In this document: positions 17,461 through 26,807 of the stretch, piece by piece
Position numbering within the stretch: position 1 is the first letter of the stretch
Layout: each line of letters opens with the position of its first letter
Assembly (NCBI GenBank): GCA_002480925.1
Contig: DLDA01000019.1
Coordinates: 1 to 47,660, forward strand
From: Lachnospiraceae bacterium UBA7784
GTDB lineage: Bacteria; Bacillota; Clostridia; Lachnospirales; Lachnospiraceae
Direction: 5' to 3'
Length of the DNA stretch: 47,660 bases
Notes under the pieces: model-generated
What the model was told of the DNA's origin: nothing
The model's input: the letters and a program-made list of their open reading frames with translations, nothing else
Database searches by the model: none
Program-made: the position numbers and the translations under genes

Positions 17461-19563
17461 ATGGCAGAAATTGCGAACTGGACGGCAGGGTCCGTCATAC
17501 TAAAAAAGAATGATACAGCAGACTCTCTTATGATCCTTCTCAAGGGAACGGTAGAGAGGGTTGTAGGTGAGGCAAGTCTGACCCTGCTGCCAGGGAGCAT
17601 CCTTGGGATCGGCGTCTCGCCTGACGAGGGCTATGACAGCGATTATGTGGCAGTAACTGCCTGCTCTACCTATGCCTGCCCTTATTCTCGGGACAATGAT
17701 CTGGATTCGGTTTTCAAAGAGTATCCAAAGCTTGCTCCGGTCATGACCCAGCAGGCTGTAAGGAATACCTGCAACCTCTATGACGCTCTTTTAGAGCTTA
17801 TAGACAGTGCCAGGGCCATGTACAGAGACCTTATCTCAAGGCTCGATTCCTATCCTGATATGTGCAGGCGTACAGGTGATCAGATAAAGGACTATCAGGC
17901 CCTTCGTACTTTCCCAGGGCCTGTAGAGGATACCGGTATTGAAGAATGGAAGGTCAGGCTCCTTAAGAGTCTTATGACTCTTGAGGGCAGAAAGGACGAG
18001 CTGCTTGCCGGAAGGATAGATCTTTCAGCGAGCCTTGCTGATCTTGCTGTCCTGTTCATAAACGAGGTAAGGAAGAGGATAGGAGAGGTAGAAGCCTATA
18101 AGGAGAAGCTTAAGGAAGCGTCAACAGGCTTTCTGGTAGAGTATTCTGCCCTGAAGTCGAAGCTGTCCTCGATCACCAATGGTAATGGAGAGGATATGTC
18201 ATCCCTTACGGGTATCTTTGACAGGATTGTCGTCTATTCAGGACTGTCGCCTGAAGATACGGCTGATATACGAAGCGCCATGCGGGAATACAAGTCCATA
18301 AAGGACCGCTATGGTATATCCGACCAGATCAGGAAGATAAGGAGACATTTAAGCTCAGCCTTTTATCCGCTTTATGAGGCGGTCCTTGTAAAGGCCATAA
18401 AGGAGAAGGAGATGCCTGTCTATGTCAGGACCTTCCTTATGTTTGGCCTGCTTGATGAGGAACTCCTGACAAAGGAGGAGCTTAGAACCCTGTATGGGTT
18501 TGCTTCATCCTACCGCCCTGATCCAAGGGGCCATGTTATGTGTGCATATGAATGGCTTGCAAGGGTATACAGGATGCAGGCAGAACCCTCGAGAAATGAG
18601 TTTGATATGGACTATCAGGCTTATCTGAAGGACCAGCTGCACAGTGGGGATATCACCGAGGAACTATATAAGAAGCTTTTGGTAAGCGGCAGGAACAGAC
18701 TGCATTTCGAGATAAGTAATCTCTTTACCATCGGAAACAGGATGACCTTCGGAAGGATAAGCGCATTCGAGCCGGTCTTTGATGATGTAAATGTGATCGG
18801 ATCCATGGAAAAGGGCTATCTCCACGCTGACAAGGTCTATAAGGAACTTGCAGAGATCACAGACAGGGACTACAGTATCTTTTACAGGAATGATATCTAT
18901 TCGGATCCTGAGAGGAACATCACCCAGCTGCCTGTCCATAAGCAGTTTCTGCCGAACTTTATCCTGATGCCGGTGATGGGATCCAGGTTCGCACTCTGGC
19001 AGGAGATAGAGGGGAAGAGAAGACAGTCCGAAGCCAGGATGCTTCTTCCTATAATCATGTCCGAGGATATTTCTTCTGCCATGACAAGGCTGTGCGGAGA
19101 ATTCCGTTGGGAGATGTGCAAGACAGAGCAGGGTATCCATTGGAATGATATGAGAGACCCATCGCTTACGGCTGAATATACGGATTATCTGCAGTTCTAC
19201 AGGAAGAACAGCCAGATCACAGCCGATATAAAGGAGAGAATCAAGAACGAGCTGAAGAAATACAACAATAATTTCAAGGCAGTATTTGTCGCAGACTATT
19301 CGGACTATATCCGCTTCGAAAGCAATGGATCACTGCGTCTTTTAAAGATACCAAGGGAGATTCTGGCTAAGTATGCTCCGTTTTCGGGCCGCTCAAAGGA
19401 GCTTCTGAAGGAAAATCCTCAGTACAAGCAGTTCATAGAGAGGTTCAACAACCACGAGGCCAGAGACAGGCGTATAATTGCCCTTACTCTAAAGAGGTTC
19501 GAAAAGGAAGGCATAGAGTCTCCGAAGGAGCTTGTGGACGAATATAATTATCTCAGCCATTAA
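17461..19563 (+). CDS. Conserved protein of unknown function with N-terminal cyclic-nucleotide-binding-like domain
   Basis: 700 residues. The first 100 residues resemble a CRP-type jelly roll (GSVILKKNDTADSLMILLKGTVERV, LLPGSILGIG, followed by a helix). The segment is shown here only by landmarks, and the phosphate-binding cassette of true cAMP binders is not obvious. There is no helix-turn-helix. The remaining 600 residues are mostly helical and charged (long helices around 190-330), ending in a soluble domain with no motif I recognise. It starts 1 nt after alaS with AAGGAAC upstream, so the two are translationally close. It is probably a clostridial signalling or structural protein; no activity can be claimed. 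Confidence 0.8.
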   Translation: MAEIANWTAGSVILKKNDTADSLMILLKGTVERVVGEASLTLLPGSILGIGVSPDEGYDSDYVAVTACSTYACPYSRDNDLDSVFKEYPKLAPVMTQQAVRNTCNLYDALLELIDSARAMYRDLISRLDSYPDMCRRTGDQIKDYQALRTFPGPVEDTGIEEWKVRLLKSLMTLEGRKDELLAGRIDLSASLADLAVLFINEVRKRIGEVEAYKEKLKEASTGFLVEYSALKSKLSSITNGNGEDMSSLTGIFDRIVVYSGLSPEDTADIRSAMREYKSIKDRYGISDQIRKIRRHLSSAFYPLYEAVLVKAIKEKEMPVYVRTFLMFGLLDEELLTKEELRTLYGFASSYRPDPRGHVMCAYEWLARVYRMQAEPSRNEFDMDYQAYLKDQLHSGDITEELYKKLLVSGRNRLHFEISNLFTIGNRMTFGRISAFEPVFDDVNVIGSMEKGYLHADKVYKELAEITDRDYSIFYRNDIYSDPERNITQLPVHKQFLPNFILMPVMGSRFALWQEIEGKRRQSEARMLLPIIMSEDISSAMTRLCGEFRWEMCKTEQGIHWNDMRDPSLTAEYTDYLQFYRKNSQITADIKERIKNELKKYNNNFKAVFVADYSDYIRFESNGSLRLLKIPREILAKYAPFSGRSKELLKENPQYKQFIERFNNHEARDRRIIALTLKRFEKEGIESPKELVDEYNYLSH

Positions 19564-19570
19564 ATAGGAC

Positions 19571-19598
19571 TTGACATTTGTTGCAGTAGTGGTAAAAT
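19571..19598 (+). promoter_or_regulatory. Sigma-A promoter of rpsU
   Basis: Consensus TTGACA (19571-19576), 16-nt spacer, TAAAAT (19593-19598). It starts 8 nt after the preceding stop codon. The leader is about 45 nt and ends in GGAGGGAGG. Confidence 0.85.
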
Positions 19599-19650
19599 AT
19601 TAGTTGCGTGAGTTTTCACAATCCCAACACTGGAGGGAGGTAGAGCAAGA

Positions 19651-19827
19651 GTGGCTAGCGTTATCGTTAAAGAAAACGAATCATTAGACAGTGCACTTCG
19701 CAGATTCAAGCGTAATTGTGCCAAGGCTGGTATCCAGCAGGAGATCCGCAAGAGAGAGCACTATGAGAAGCCAAGCGTCAGACGTAAGAAAAAGTCTGAG
19801 GCTGCCAGAAAGCGTAAGTACAACTAA
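19651..19827 (+). CDS. rpsU: 30S ribosomal protein S21
   Basis: 58-residue basic protein, typical length for S21. The translation starts [20 protein letters not shown] and ends [15 protein letters not shown], as in other Firmicutes. It binds the small subunit near the anti-Shine-Dalgarno end of 16S rRNA. The start codon is GTG with GGAGGGAGG upstream. It has its own strong promoter and terminator, so it can be expressed alone. Confidence 0.97.
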   Translation: MASVIVKENESLDSALRRFKRNCAKAGIQQEIRKREHYEKPSVRRKKKSEAARKRKYN

Positions 19828-19839
19828 TTGTCTGGTGTT

Positions 19840-19906
19840 TCCTTAATGCAGCATATCAGTTAAGGGATAGAAACAGAGAAGGACAGGTCATGTTCTTCTC
19901 TTTTTT
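19840..19906 (+). terminator. Terminator region after rpsU
   Basis: The main terminator is 19875-19906: AGAGAAG (19875-19881) pairs with CTTCTCT (19895-19901), extended inward by a G-U and ACA/TGT, followed by a six-T run. An upstream hairpin between CCTTAA and TTAAGG fills the space between rpsU and the terminator. Confidence 0.88.
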
Positions 19907-19926
19907 ATTTATGAGAAGGAGTCAAT

Positions 19927-20463
19927 ATGGACAAGCATCCTGAGCGGATAGGAAGAAAGCTCATTTATACTGGAGCAGTAGTAAATGTTTATCAGGACCA
20001 GATAAAGCTTGCGGACGGAAGGGTCGAGAACTGGGACTTTGTAGAGCATCCTATGGGGGCTGCATGTGTAGTGCCTATTACAGAGGATGGACAGATCATA
20101 ATGGTCCGCCAGTATCGTCCAGCCCTGGACCGCTATACTCTTGAGCTTCCTGCAGGCAAGAGGGATTCTCTTACTGAGGATACTCTTATCACAGCTAAAA
20201 GGGAGCTGGGTGAGGAGACAGGCTATACCACGGATAACTGGCAGAAGCTTATTTCTCTGAAAACGACAGTAGCCTTCTGCAATGAGTTCATAGATGTCTA
20301 TCTGGCCAGGGATGTCGTAAGGACAAAGGGCCAGGATCTCGATCCGGATGAGGATATAGAGATTAAGGAATACAGTCCTGACTGGCTGAGAGAGGAGATA
20401 TACTCAGGACGTATTCAGGACGCAAAGACCGTTGCTGGCATCATGTCCTATCTGGCTATGTGA
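19927..20463 (+). CDS. Nudix hydrolase, ADP-ribose pyrophosphatase type
   Basis: 178 residues. Probably cleaves ADP-ribose or a related nucleoside diphosphate sugar to AMP and ribose-5-phosphate. The Nudix box reads GKRDSLTEDTLITAKRELGEETGY in outline (key residues R-E-L-x-E-E-x-G); the gap between its first Gly and first Glu is one residue longer than the canonical five. The preceding VRQYRPALDRYTLELPAG is typical of the ADPR-pyrophosphatase branch. It starts after GAAGGAGT. It lies after the rpsU terminator with no strong promoter of its own, so it may depend on readthrough. Confidence 0.9.
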   Translation: MDKHPERIGRKLIYTGAVVNVYQDQIKLADGRVENWDFVEHPMGAACVVPITEDGQIIMVRQYRPALDRYTLELPAGKRDSLTEDTLITAKRELGEETGYTTDNWQKLISLKTTVAFCNEFIDVYLARDVVRTKGQDLDPDEDIEIKEYSPDWLREEIYSGRIQDAKTVAGIMSYLAM

Positions 20464-20464
20464 T

Positions 20465-20482
20465 TGTTTTTTATAAAAAACA
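20465..20482. promoter_or_regulatory. Perfect 18-bp AT-rich palindrome upstream of the gltB promoter
   Basis: TGTTTTTTATAAAAAACA is a perfect palindrome ending 3 nt before the -35 box of gltB and starting just after the Nudix stop codon. It could be an operator for a dimeric regulator. As RNA, the A-U stem would be a poor terminator. Confidence 0.45.
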
Positions 20483-20485
20483 GTG

Positions 20486-20514
20486 TTGACATGAGCATAT
20501 CCTGTGGTTAAAAT
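20486..20514 (+). promoter_or_regulatory. Sigma-A promoter of gltB
   Basis: TTGACA (20486-20491), 17-nt spacer, TAAAAT (20509-20514): near-consensus spacing and boxes. Transcription would begin near 20521, leaving a leader of about 127 nt. Confidence 0.85.
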
Positions 20515-20539
20515 TAGAACTATATAAAAGCAAGTCAAT

Positions 20540-20592
20540 GGAGACTGCAATCCGGCATCTTTATGGTGTCTGGTTTGTTGTCTCCTTTTTTT
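20540..20592 (+). terminator. Intrinsic terminator in the gltB leader (candidate attenuator)
   Basis: Outer stem GGAGAC (20540-20545) with GTCTCC (20580-20585) encloses an internal loop and an inner stem, CCGGCATC (20552-20559) with GGTGTCTGG (20565-20573, one bulged U and two G-U pairs). A seven-T run follows (20586-20592). AGAC (20542-20545) can alternatively pair with GTCT (20568-20571), which would break the terminator. It sits between a near-consensus promoter and gltB, so full-length gltB mRNA must pass it. Confidence 0.75.
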
Positions 20593-20647
20593 GCAAAAAT
20601 TAAAATGTCAAACTATTTGAATTGTCTGACAACAGAAAGGAAAAGTA

Positions 20648-23600
20648 ATGGCAAATCCAAAAGAAGAACGGCTGGCAAAGCCGGAGGGTCTTTATGATCC
20701 CCAGTTCGAGCATGACAGCTGCGGAATCGGTGCAGTTGTAAGCATCGATGGAAAGAGGACTCACAAGACCGTATCAGATGCTTTAAAGATCGTTGAGAAT
20801 CTTGAGCACAGGGCCGGAAAAGATGCTGCCGGAACCACAGGTGACGGAGTAGGAATCCTGCTGCAGATCTCACACAAGTTTTTCAAGAAGGCTGCCGCCC
20901 GGATCGGCATCGAGCTTAAGGAGGAGGGCGATTACGGTGTAGGTGTCTTCTTCCTTCCTACAGATGAGCTCAGACGTAAGCGCGTTCAGAAGATGTTTGA
21001 GATCATAGCCGAAAAGGAAGGTGTGCCTTTCCTCGGCTGGAGGGATGTCCCTGTAAAGACAGAGATCCTTGGTGAGCTTGCCAGGTCCACAATGCCTTAT
21101 ATGTGTCAGGCCTTTGTCGGCAGACCTGAGGGAGTGAACAGAGGCATAGATTTCGACAGGAAGCTCTATGTAGTACGCAGAGTCTTCGAGCAGACCTGTG
21201 AGGAGAGTGCCTATGTCGCTTCCCTTTCCTCAAGGACAATAGTCTATAAGGGCATGATGCTTGTCAATCAGCTCCGTACCTTCTATGCAGATCTTACAGA
21301 TCCTGATTTCGAGGTAGCCATAGCCATAGTGCATTCACGTTTCTCTACCAACACAAATCCTAGCTGGGAACGTGCCCATCCTAACAGATACATAGTCCAT
21401 AACGGAGAGATCAATACCATAAAGGGTAATGCGGACAAGATGCTTGCCCGTGAGGAGACCATGTACTCCGAGTACCTCGAGGATGATATGAGTAAGATCA
21501 TCCCGGTAGTCAATACTAACGGATCAGATTCTGCAATGCTTGATAATACGCTTGAGTTTCTGATGATGAACGGTATGCCGCTTCCGCTTGCCGTTATGAT
21601 CACGATCCCTGAGCCGTGGTCCAACAACCGTGCCATGGATGAGAAGAGAAAGGACTTCTACGAGTACTATGCTACCATGATGGAGCCATGGGACGGACCT
21701 GCATCAATCATCTTCTCTGACGGAGACATAATGGGAGCTGTCCTTGACCGTAACGGACTTCGTCCATCCAGATATTATGTGACAGATGATAATTACCTGA
21801 TCCTTTCATCAGAGGTAGGAGTCCTGCCTGTAGATGAGAGTCATATAGTAAAGAAGGATCGTCTGATGCCGGGAAGGATGCTTCTCGTGGATACAAAGCA
21901 GCAGAGACTTATCGACGACAAGGAGGTAAAGGATCTCTATGCATCACGTCATCCTTTCGGCGAGTGGCTTGACCAGAATCTGGTAAACCTTTCTGATGTG
22001 CCTATCCCGAATAAGCCGGTCCCAGAGAACTCAAGGTCAGACAGACAGAGACTTCTGAAGGCCTTCGGATATTCCTATGAGGATGTCCGTGAGGGCATAA
22101 TGCCTATGGCAGAGAATGCGACCGAGTCCATTGGAGCAATGGGAGTGGATACTCCTCTGGCTGTGCTTTCGAACCAGCACAGACCACTGTTTGACTATTT
22201 CAAGCAGCTCTTTGCCCAGGTCACAAACCCGCCTATTGATTCGATAAGAGAAAAGATAGTCACATCTACTACCATCTTCCTCGGGACAGCAGGAAATGTC
22301 TTAAGAGAGAGCGCAAGGAACTGCAATCTCTTAAGGATCAACCATCCTATCCTTTCCGATACAGATCTTCTCCGTATCAGGAATATGGACAGACCGGGCT
22401 TTAAGGTGGAGACCATACCTATCACCTATTACAAGAACACATCTCTTGAGAAGGCAATAGAGCATCTGTTTGTAGAAGCTGACAGAGCATACAGGGACAG
22501 GGCAAATATCCTTATCCTTTCCGACAGAGGAGTAGATGAGAACCATGTAGCCATCCCTTCACTTCTTGCAGTATCAGCCCTGCAGCAGCATCTGGTACGT
22601 ACAAAGAAGAGGACCCGTCTCTCTCTTGTCTTAGAGAGTGGAGAACCTAGAAATGTCCATCACTTTGCTACTCTCTTAGGCTACGGAGCCTCTGCGATAA
22701 ACCCATATCTCGCTCATGAGAGCATCCGCCAGCTGATAGAGGAGGGTACCCTGAAGAAGGATTACTATGCAGCCTGCAAGGCATATGATGATGCCATCCT
22801 TTCAGGAATAGTAAAGATCGCTTCAAAGATGGGTATCTCAACGATCCAGTCATATCAGGGTGCCAAGATATTTGAGGCAGTCGGTATAGACAGGTCGGTG
22901 ATCGACAGATATTTCACAGGCACGACCTCTCCTATAGGCGGGATCACGCTTGATGATATAGCAAAGGATGTCGAGTACCGTCATGACAAGGCCTTCGATC
23001 CGCTTGAGCTTAGAGAGGATACTACTCTTGATTCAAGCGGCTATCATAAGATGCGTTCCGGCAAGGAGGAGCATCTTTACAATCCTAACACTATCCATCT
23101 CCTGCAGAAATCCACCTGGACAGGCGACTATTCCCTGTTCAAGGAATATGAGAAGGAGGTAGAGAGAGAGGACTGTGTCAAGAATCTGCGCGGACTTCTG
23201 GACTTTAAGTTCCCTAAGAAGGGGATAGCTGTCTCGGAGGTGGAGCCGGCAAGCTCCATTATGAGAAGGTTCAAGACAGGAGCAATGAGCTACGGATCCA
23301 TTTCAAGAGAGGCTCATGAGACTCTTGCTATAGCAATGAACATGATTCATGGAAAGTCCAATACAGGTGAAGGAGGAGAAGAGGAGGATCGCCTCAGCAT
23401 TGGCTCAGACGGACTGAACCGCTGCTCTGCCATAAAGCAGGTTGCGAGCGGACGATTCGGTGTCACCTCTGTATATCTGAATTCAGCCCAGGAGATCCAG
23501 ATCAAGATGGCCCAGGGAGCCAAGCCGGGCGAAGGCGGTCATCTTCCTGGAAAGAAGGTCTATCCGTGGATAGCCAAGACAAGACTTTCCACACCAGGTG

Positions 23601-25267
23601 TATCCCTTATTTCACCTCCGCCTCATCATGACATCTATTCGATCGAGGATCTGGCAGAGCTTATCTATGATCTGAAGAATGCAAACGACAAGGCAAGGAT
23701 CTCTGTAAAGCTCGTATCAGAGGCAGGAGTAGGAACAGTCGCATCCGGAGTCGCAAAGGCCGGGGCTCAGGTCATCCTGATCTCAGGACATGACGGCGGA
23801 ACCGGAGCAGCACCGCTTTCTTCTATCCATAATGCAGGAATGCCATGGGAGCTTGGTATATCTGAGGCTCACCAGACCCTTATCAGAAACGGCCTCCGTG
23901 AAAAGGTCATCATAGAGACAGATGGTAAGCTGATGACAGGAAGGGATGTGGCTATAGCAGCCATGCTCGGAGCAGAGGAATATGGCTTTGCTACAGCACC
24001 TCTTGTTACAATGGGATGCGTTATGATGCGTGTCTGCAACAAGGATACCTGTCCTGTGGGAATAGCTACCCAGAACCCTAAGCTTAGAAAGCGCTTTGCC
24101 GGAAAGCCTGAGTATGTTGTCAATTTCATGAAGTTCATAGCTGAGGATCTTCGCGAGATTATGGCTTCTCTTGGGATAAGGACTATAGATGAGCTTGTTG
24201 GAAGAAGCGACCTGCTGAAGGTAAGGGATGACGTTTCAGACGGATCGCATCCTAAGTATGCAAGGGTTGACCTCACCAATGTCCTCGACAATCCTTTTGT
24301 AAGGGATATGAAGCCTATCCATTATGACAAGAAGAACGAGTTCGACTTCAAGCTTACTGATACTCTCGACCAGAAGGTGCTTTTAAAGAAGCTTCCTCTC
24401 GATATAGAGCCAGGTGAAAAGAAGTCAGTGGATGTTGATGTGAAGAACACAGACAGAGCATTTGGCACCCTGTTCGGATCAAGGATCACAAGGAAGTTCA
24501 AGGAGAGCCTTCCTGAGGATACCTATACTATCCACTGCAAGGGAGCAGGCGGACAGAGCTTCGGGGCCTTTATTCCTAAGGGACTTACTATAGAGCTTGT
24601 CGGGGATTCAAACGACTATTTCGGAAAGGGACTTTCAGGAGGAAAGCTTATAGTTTATCCTCCTAAGGGGTCAAGGATACCGGCAGATGAGAATATAGTG
24701 ATCGGTAATGTAGCTCTTTACGGCGCTACGAGCGGAAAAGCCTTTATCTCCGGAGTTGCAGGAGAAAGATTCCTTGTAAGGAACTCAGGTGCAACTGCAG
24801 TCGTAGAGGGAGTCGGAGATCACGGATGCGAATATATGACAGGCGGAATTGCTGTTATATTAGGACGCACCGGAAAGAACTTCGCAGCCGGAATGAGCGG
24901 CGGTATCGCCTATGTACTTGATGACGATGCAACTCTTTACAAGAGACTGAACCAGAGCATGGTAAGCCTCGAGCAGGTAACTGACAAGTACGATGTTCAG
25001 GAACTGAAGGAGCTTATCGCTGAGCACGTTGCTGTCACAGGCTCTGAAAAGGGAAAGGAGATCTATGATCATTTCTCTGAGTATCTGCCTAGGTTCAAGA
25101 AGGTAGTACCTCACGACTTCAAGAAGATGCAGCAGTCGATTGCCTGGATGGAGGAAAAGGGACTGTCATCAGAGGCTGCCCAGATGGAGGCATTCAGAGC
25201 AGTCACCGGGCAGAGCGACATAAAGATCAAGACAGAAGCTGATGAGTTTTCACCGTTTACTGCATGA
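20648..25267 (+). CDS. gltB: Glutamate synthase large subunit
   Basis: 1539 residues, standard length. Hydrolyses glutamine and passes ammonia through a tunnel to 2-oxoglutarate, making glutamate. The class II amidotransferase nucleophile is Cys25 in HDSCGIGAV, so the first 24 residues are a propeptide. The central and FMN domains include GNADKMLAREET and GAKPGEGGHLPGKKV. The [3Fe-4S] cysteines are in the GCVMMRVCNKDTCPVG region near residues 1123-1134. The C-terminal beta-helix has AGGQSFGAF and later Gly-rich repeats. It starts after GAAAGGAAAAG. It forms an operon with gltD 24 nt downstream. Confidence 0.97.
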   Translation: MANPKEERLAKPEGLYDPQFEHDSCGIGAVVSIDGKRTHKTVSDALKIVENLEHRAGKDAAGTTGDGVGILLQISHKFFKKAAARIGIELKEEGDYGVGVFFLPTDELRRKRVQKMFEIIAEKEGVPFLGWRDVPVKTEILGELARSTMPYMCQAFVGRPEGVNRGIDFDRKLYVVRRVFEQTCEESAYVASLSSRTIVYKGMMLVNQLRTFYADLTDPDFEVAIAIVHSRFSTNTNPSWERAHPNRYIVHNGEINTIKGNADKMLAREETMYSEYLEDDMSKIIPVVNTNGSDSAMLDNTLEFLMMNGMPLPLAVMITIPEPWSNNRAMDEKRKDFYEYYATMMEPWDGPASIIFSDGDIMGAVLDRNGLRPSRYYVTDDNYLILSSEVGVLPVDESHIVKKDRLMPGRMLLVDTKQQRLIDDKEVKDLYASRHPFGEWLDQNLVNLSDVPIPNKPVPENSRSDRQRLLKAFGYSYEDVREGIMPMAENATESIGAMGVDTPLAVLSNQHRPLFDYFKQLFAQVTNPPIDSIREKIVTSTTIFLGTAGNVLRESARNCNLLRINHPILSDTDLLRIRNMDRPGFKVETIPITYYKNTSLEKAIEHLFVEADRAYRDRANILILSDRGVDENHVAIPSLLAVSALQQHLVRTKKRTRLSLVLESGEPRNVHHFATLLGYGASAINPYLAHESIRQLIEEGTLKKDYYAACKAYDDAILSGIVKIASKMGISTIQSYQGAKIFEAVGIDRSVIDRYFTGTTSPIGGITLDDIAKDVEYRHDKAFDPLELREDTTLDSSGYHKMRSGKEEHLYNPNTIHLLQKSTWTGDYSLFKEYEKEVEREDCVKNLRGLLDFKFPKKGIAVSEVEPASSIMRRFKTGAMSYGSISREAHETLAIAMNMIHGKSNTGEGGEEEDRLSIGSDGLNRCSAIKQVASGRFGVTSVYLNSAQEIQIKMAQGAKPGEGGHLPGKKVYPWIAKTRLSTPGVSLISPPPHHDIYSIEDLAELIYDLKNANDKARISVKLVSEAGVGTVASGVAKAGAQVILISGHDGGTGAAPLSSIHNAGMPWELGISEAHQTLIRNGLREKVIIETDGKLMTGRDVAIAAMLGAEEYGFATAPLVTMGCVMMRVCNKDTCPVGIATQNPKLRKRFAGKPEYVVNFMKFIAEDLREIMASLGIRTIDELVGRSDLLKVRDDVSDGSHPKYARVDLTNVLDNPFVRDMKPIHYDKKNEFDFKLTDTLDQKVLLKKLPLDIEPGEKKSVDVDVKNTDRAFGTLFGSRITRKFKESLPEDTYTIHCKGAGGQSFGAFIPKGLTIELVGDSNDYFGKGLSGGKLIVYPPKGSRIPADENIVIGNVALYGATSGKAFISGVAGERFLVRNSGATAVVEGVGDHGCEYMTGGIAVILGRTGKNFAAGMSGGIAYVLDDDATLYKRLNQSMVSLEQVTDKYDVQELKELIAEHVAVTGSEKGKEIYDHFSEYLPRFKKVVPHDFKKMQQSIAWMEEKGLSSEAAQMEAFRAVTGQSDIKIKTEADEFSPFTA

Positions 25268-25291
25268 CTGGAGAAAGGTAGGAATTAAGTA

Positions 25292-26776
25292 ATGGGTAAG
25301 CCAACTGGATTTTTAGATTACAACAGAGAGGAATCAAAGGCACTTTCTCCAAAGGAAAGGATAAAGGACTTTCATGAATTCCATACATATCTGAGCTCAC
25401 AGAAGCAGTCGCTTCAGGGCGCCAGATGTATGGACTGCGGAGTCCCGTTCTGCCAGTACGGATGCAATATAGCCGGTATGACCTCAGGATGTCCGCTCAA
25501 CAATCTGGTCCCTGAATGGAATGATCTTGTCTATCATGGCAATTATGAGCAGGCATATATAAGGCTTCACAAGACCTCCAATTTCCCGGAGTTTACCAGC
25601 CGGGTATGCCCTGCTCTCTGCGAGAAGGCCTGCACCGAGGGACTTCACTCTGATCCTGTATCGACAAAGGAAAATGAGCATGCGATCATAGAGTATGCCT
25701 ATGAGCATGGACTTGCAGCAGCGAATCCTCCTAAGGTACGCACAGGCAAAAAGGTCGCAGTGATCGGAAGTGGGCCTTCCGGACTTGCTGTTGCTGATCA
25801 GCTTAATCAGAGAGGACATCTTGTCACAGTCTATGAGAGACATGACAAAGTCGGAGGACTCTTAAGATACGGTATCCCTAATATGAAGCTCGAGAAGAGC
25901 GTGATCGACAGAAAGGTTTCTGTAATGGAGGAAGAGGGCATCACTTTTGTCACTAACTCTGATGCAGGAAATTCCCTGAAGGCAGCAGGCCTTTTAAAGG
26001 ATTACGATGCAGTCGTGCTCTGCTGCGGAGCCTCTCATCCGAGAGATATAGCAGCTCCGGGAAGGGATGCAAAAGGGATCTACTTTGCTGTTGATTTCCT
26101 TACATCGACGACAAAGGCCCTTGATGCAAATGCCATTCCTCAGGGAGATTATATCTCCGCAAAGGGCAAGGATGTTATCGTCATAGGAGGCGGAGACACA
26201 GGAAATGACTGCGTAGGTACATGCGTAAGACATGGGGCAGCATCAGTGACTCAGCTTGAGATGATGCCCAAGCCTCCTGTGGCAAGGACAGAGTCCAACA
26301 GCTGGCCTGAGTGGCCGAGGATCTTAAAGACTGATTACGGCCAGGAGGAGGCCATCGCTGTATTTGGTCATGATCCGAGGATCTATCAGACTACTGTAAA
26401 GGAATACAAGAAGGACAGAAAGGGCAATCTTAGAGCTGTAGTTCTTGTTTCACTCGAAGCGAAGAAGGATGAGAAGACAGGAAGGATGAATATGGTTCCT
26501 GTCGAGGGAAGCGAGAAAGAGGTTCCTTGTCAGCTTGTTCTTATTGCAGCAGGCTTCTTAGGCTCTGAGAAATATGTGACAGACGCCTTTAAGGTAGAGC
26601 TTGATGGACGCACTAATGTCTCTGGTGTAAACGGCAGCCACAGGACATCTGCGGATAAGGTATTTACGGCAGGAGACATGCATACAGGCCAGTCACTCGT
26701 AGTAAAGGCGATAAATGAGGGACGCCTCTGTGCAAGGGAGGTAGACGAATATCTGATGGGATATTCTAATCTGTAA
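25292..26776 (+). CDS. gltD: Glutamate synthase small subunit
   Basis: 494 residues. Carries electrons from NAD(P)H through FAD and [4Fe-4S] clusters to GltB. N-terminal cysteine clusters are CMDCGVPFCQYGC and RVCPALCEKACTEGL. The FAD-binding Rossmann motif is GSGPSGLAVADQL, and the NAD(P)H-binding motif is VIGGGDTGNDCVGTC. The C-terminal FAD motif ends in FTAGDMHTGQSLVVKAI. Length is normal. A terminator follows at 26808. Confidence 0.97.
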   Translation: MGKPTGFLDYNREESKALSPKERIKDFHEFHTYLSSQKQSLQGARCMDCGVPFCQYGCNIAGMTSGCPLNNLVPEWNDLVYHGNYEQAYIRLHKTSNFPEFTSRVCPALCEKACTEGLHSDPVSTKENEHAIIEYAYEHGLAAANPPKVRTGKKVAVIGSGPSGLAVADQLNQRGHLVTVYERHDKVGGLLRYGIPNMKLEKSVIDRKVSVMEEEGITFVTNSDAGNSLKAAGLLKDYDAVVLCCGASHPRDIAAPGRDAKGIYFAVDFLTSTTKALDANAIPQGDYISAKGKDVIVIGGGDTGNDCVGTCVRHGAASVTQLEMMPKPPVARTESNSWPEWPRILKTDYGQEEAIAVFGHDPRIYQTTVKEYKKDRKGNLRAVVLVSLEAKKDEKTGRMNMVPVEGSEKEVPCQLVLIAAGFLGSEKYVTDAFKVELDGRTNVSGVNGSHRTSADKVFTAGDMHTGQSLVVKAINEGRLCAREVDEYLMGYSNL

Positions 26777-26807
26777 AGGAAAAAGGAAACAAAAATATAT
26801 GTGAAAT

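Noticed and set aside
20520..20647. Known glutamine riboswitch or ANTAR antitermination target in the gltB leader
   Set aside because: The conserved bases of the glutamine aptamer are not seen, and only one full hairpin precedes the terminator where the ANTAR target needs two hexaloop hairpins.
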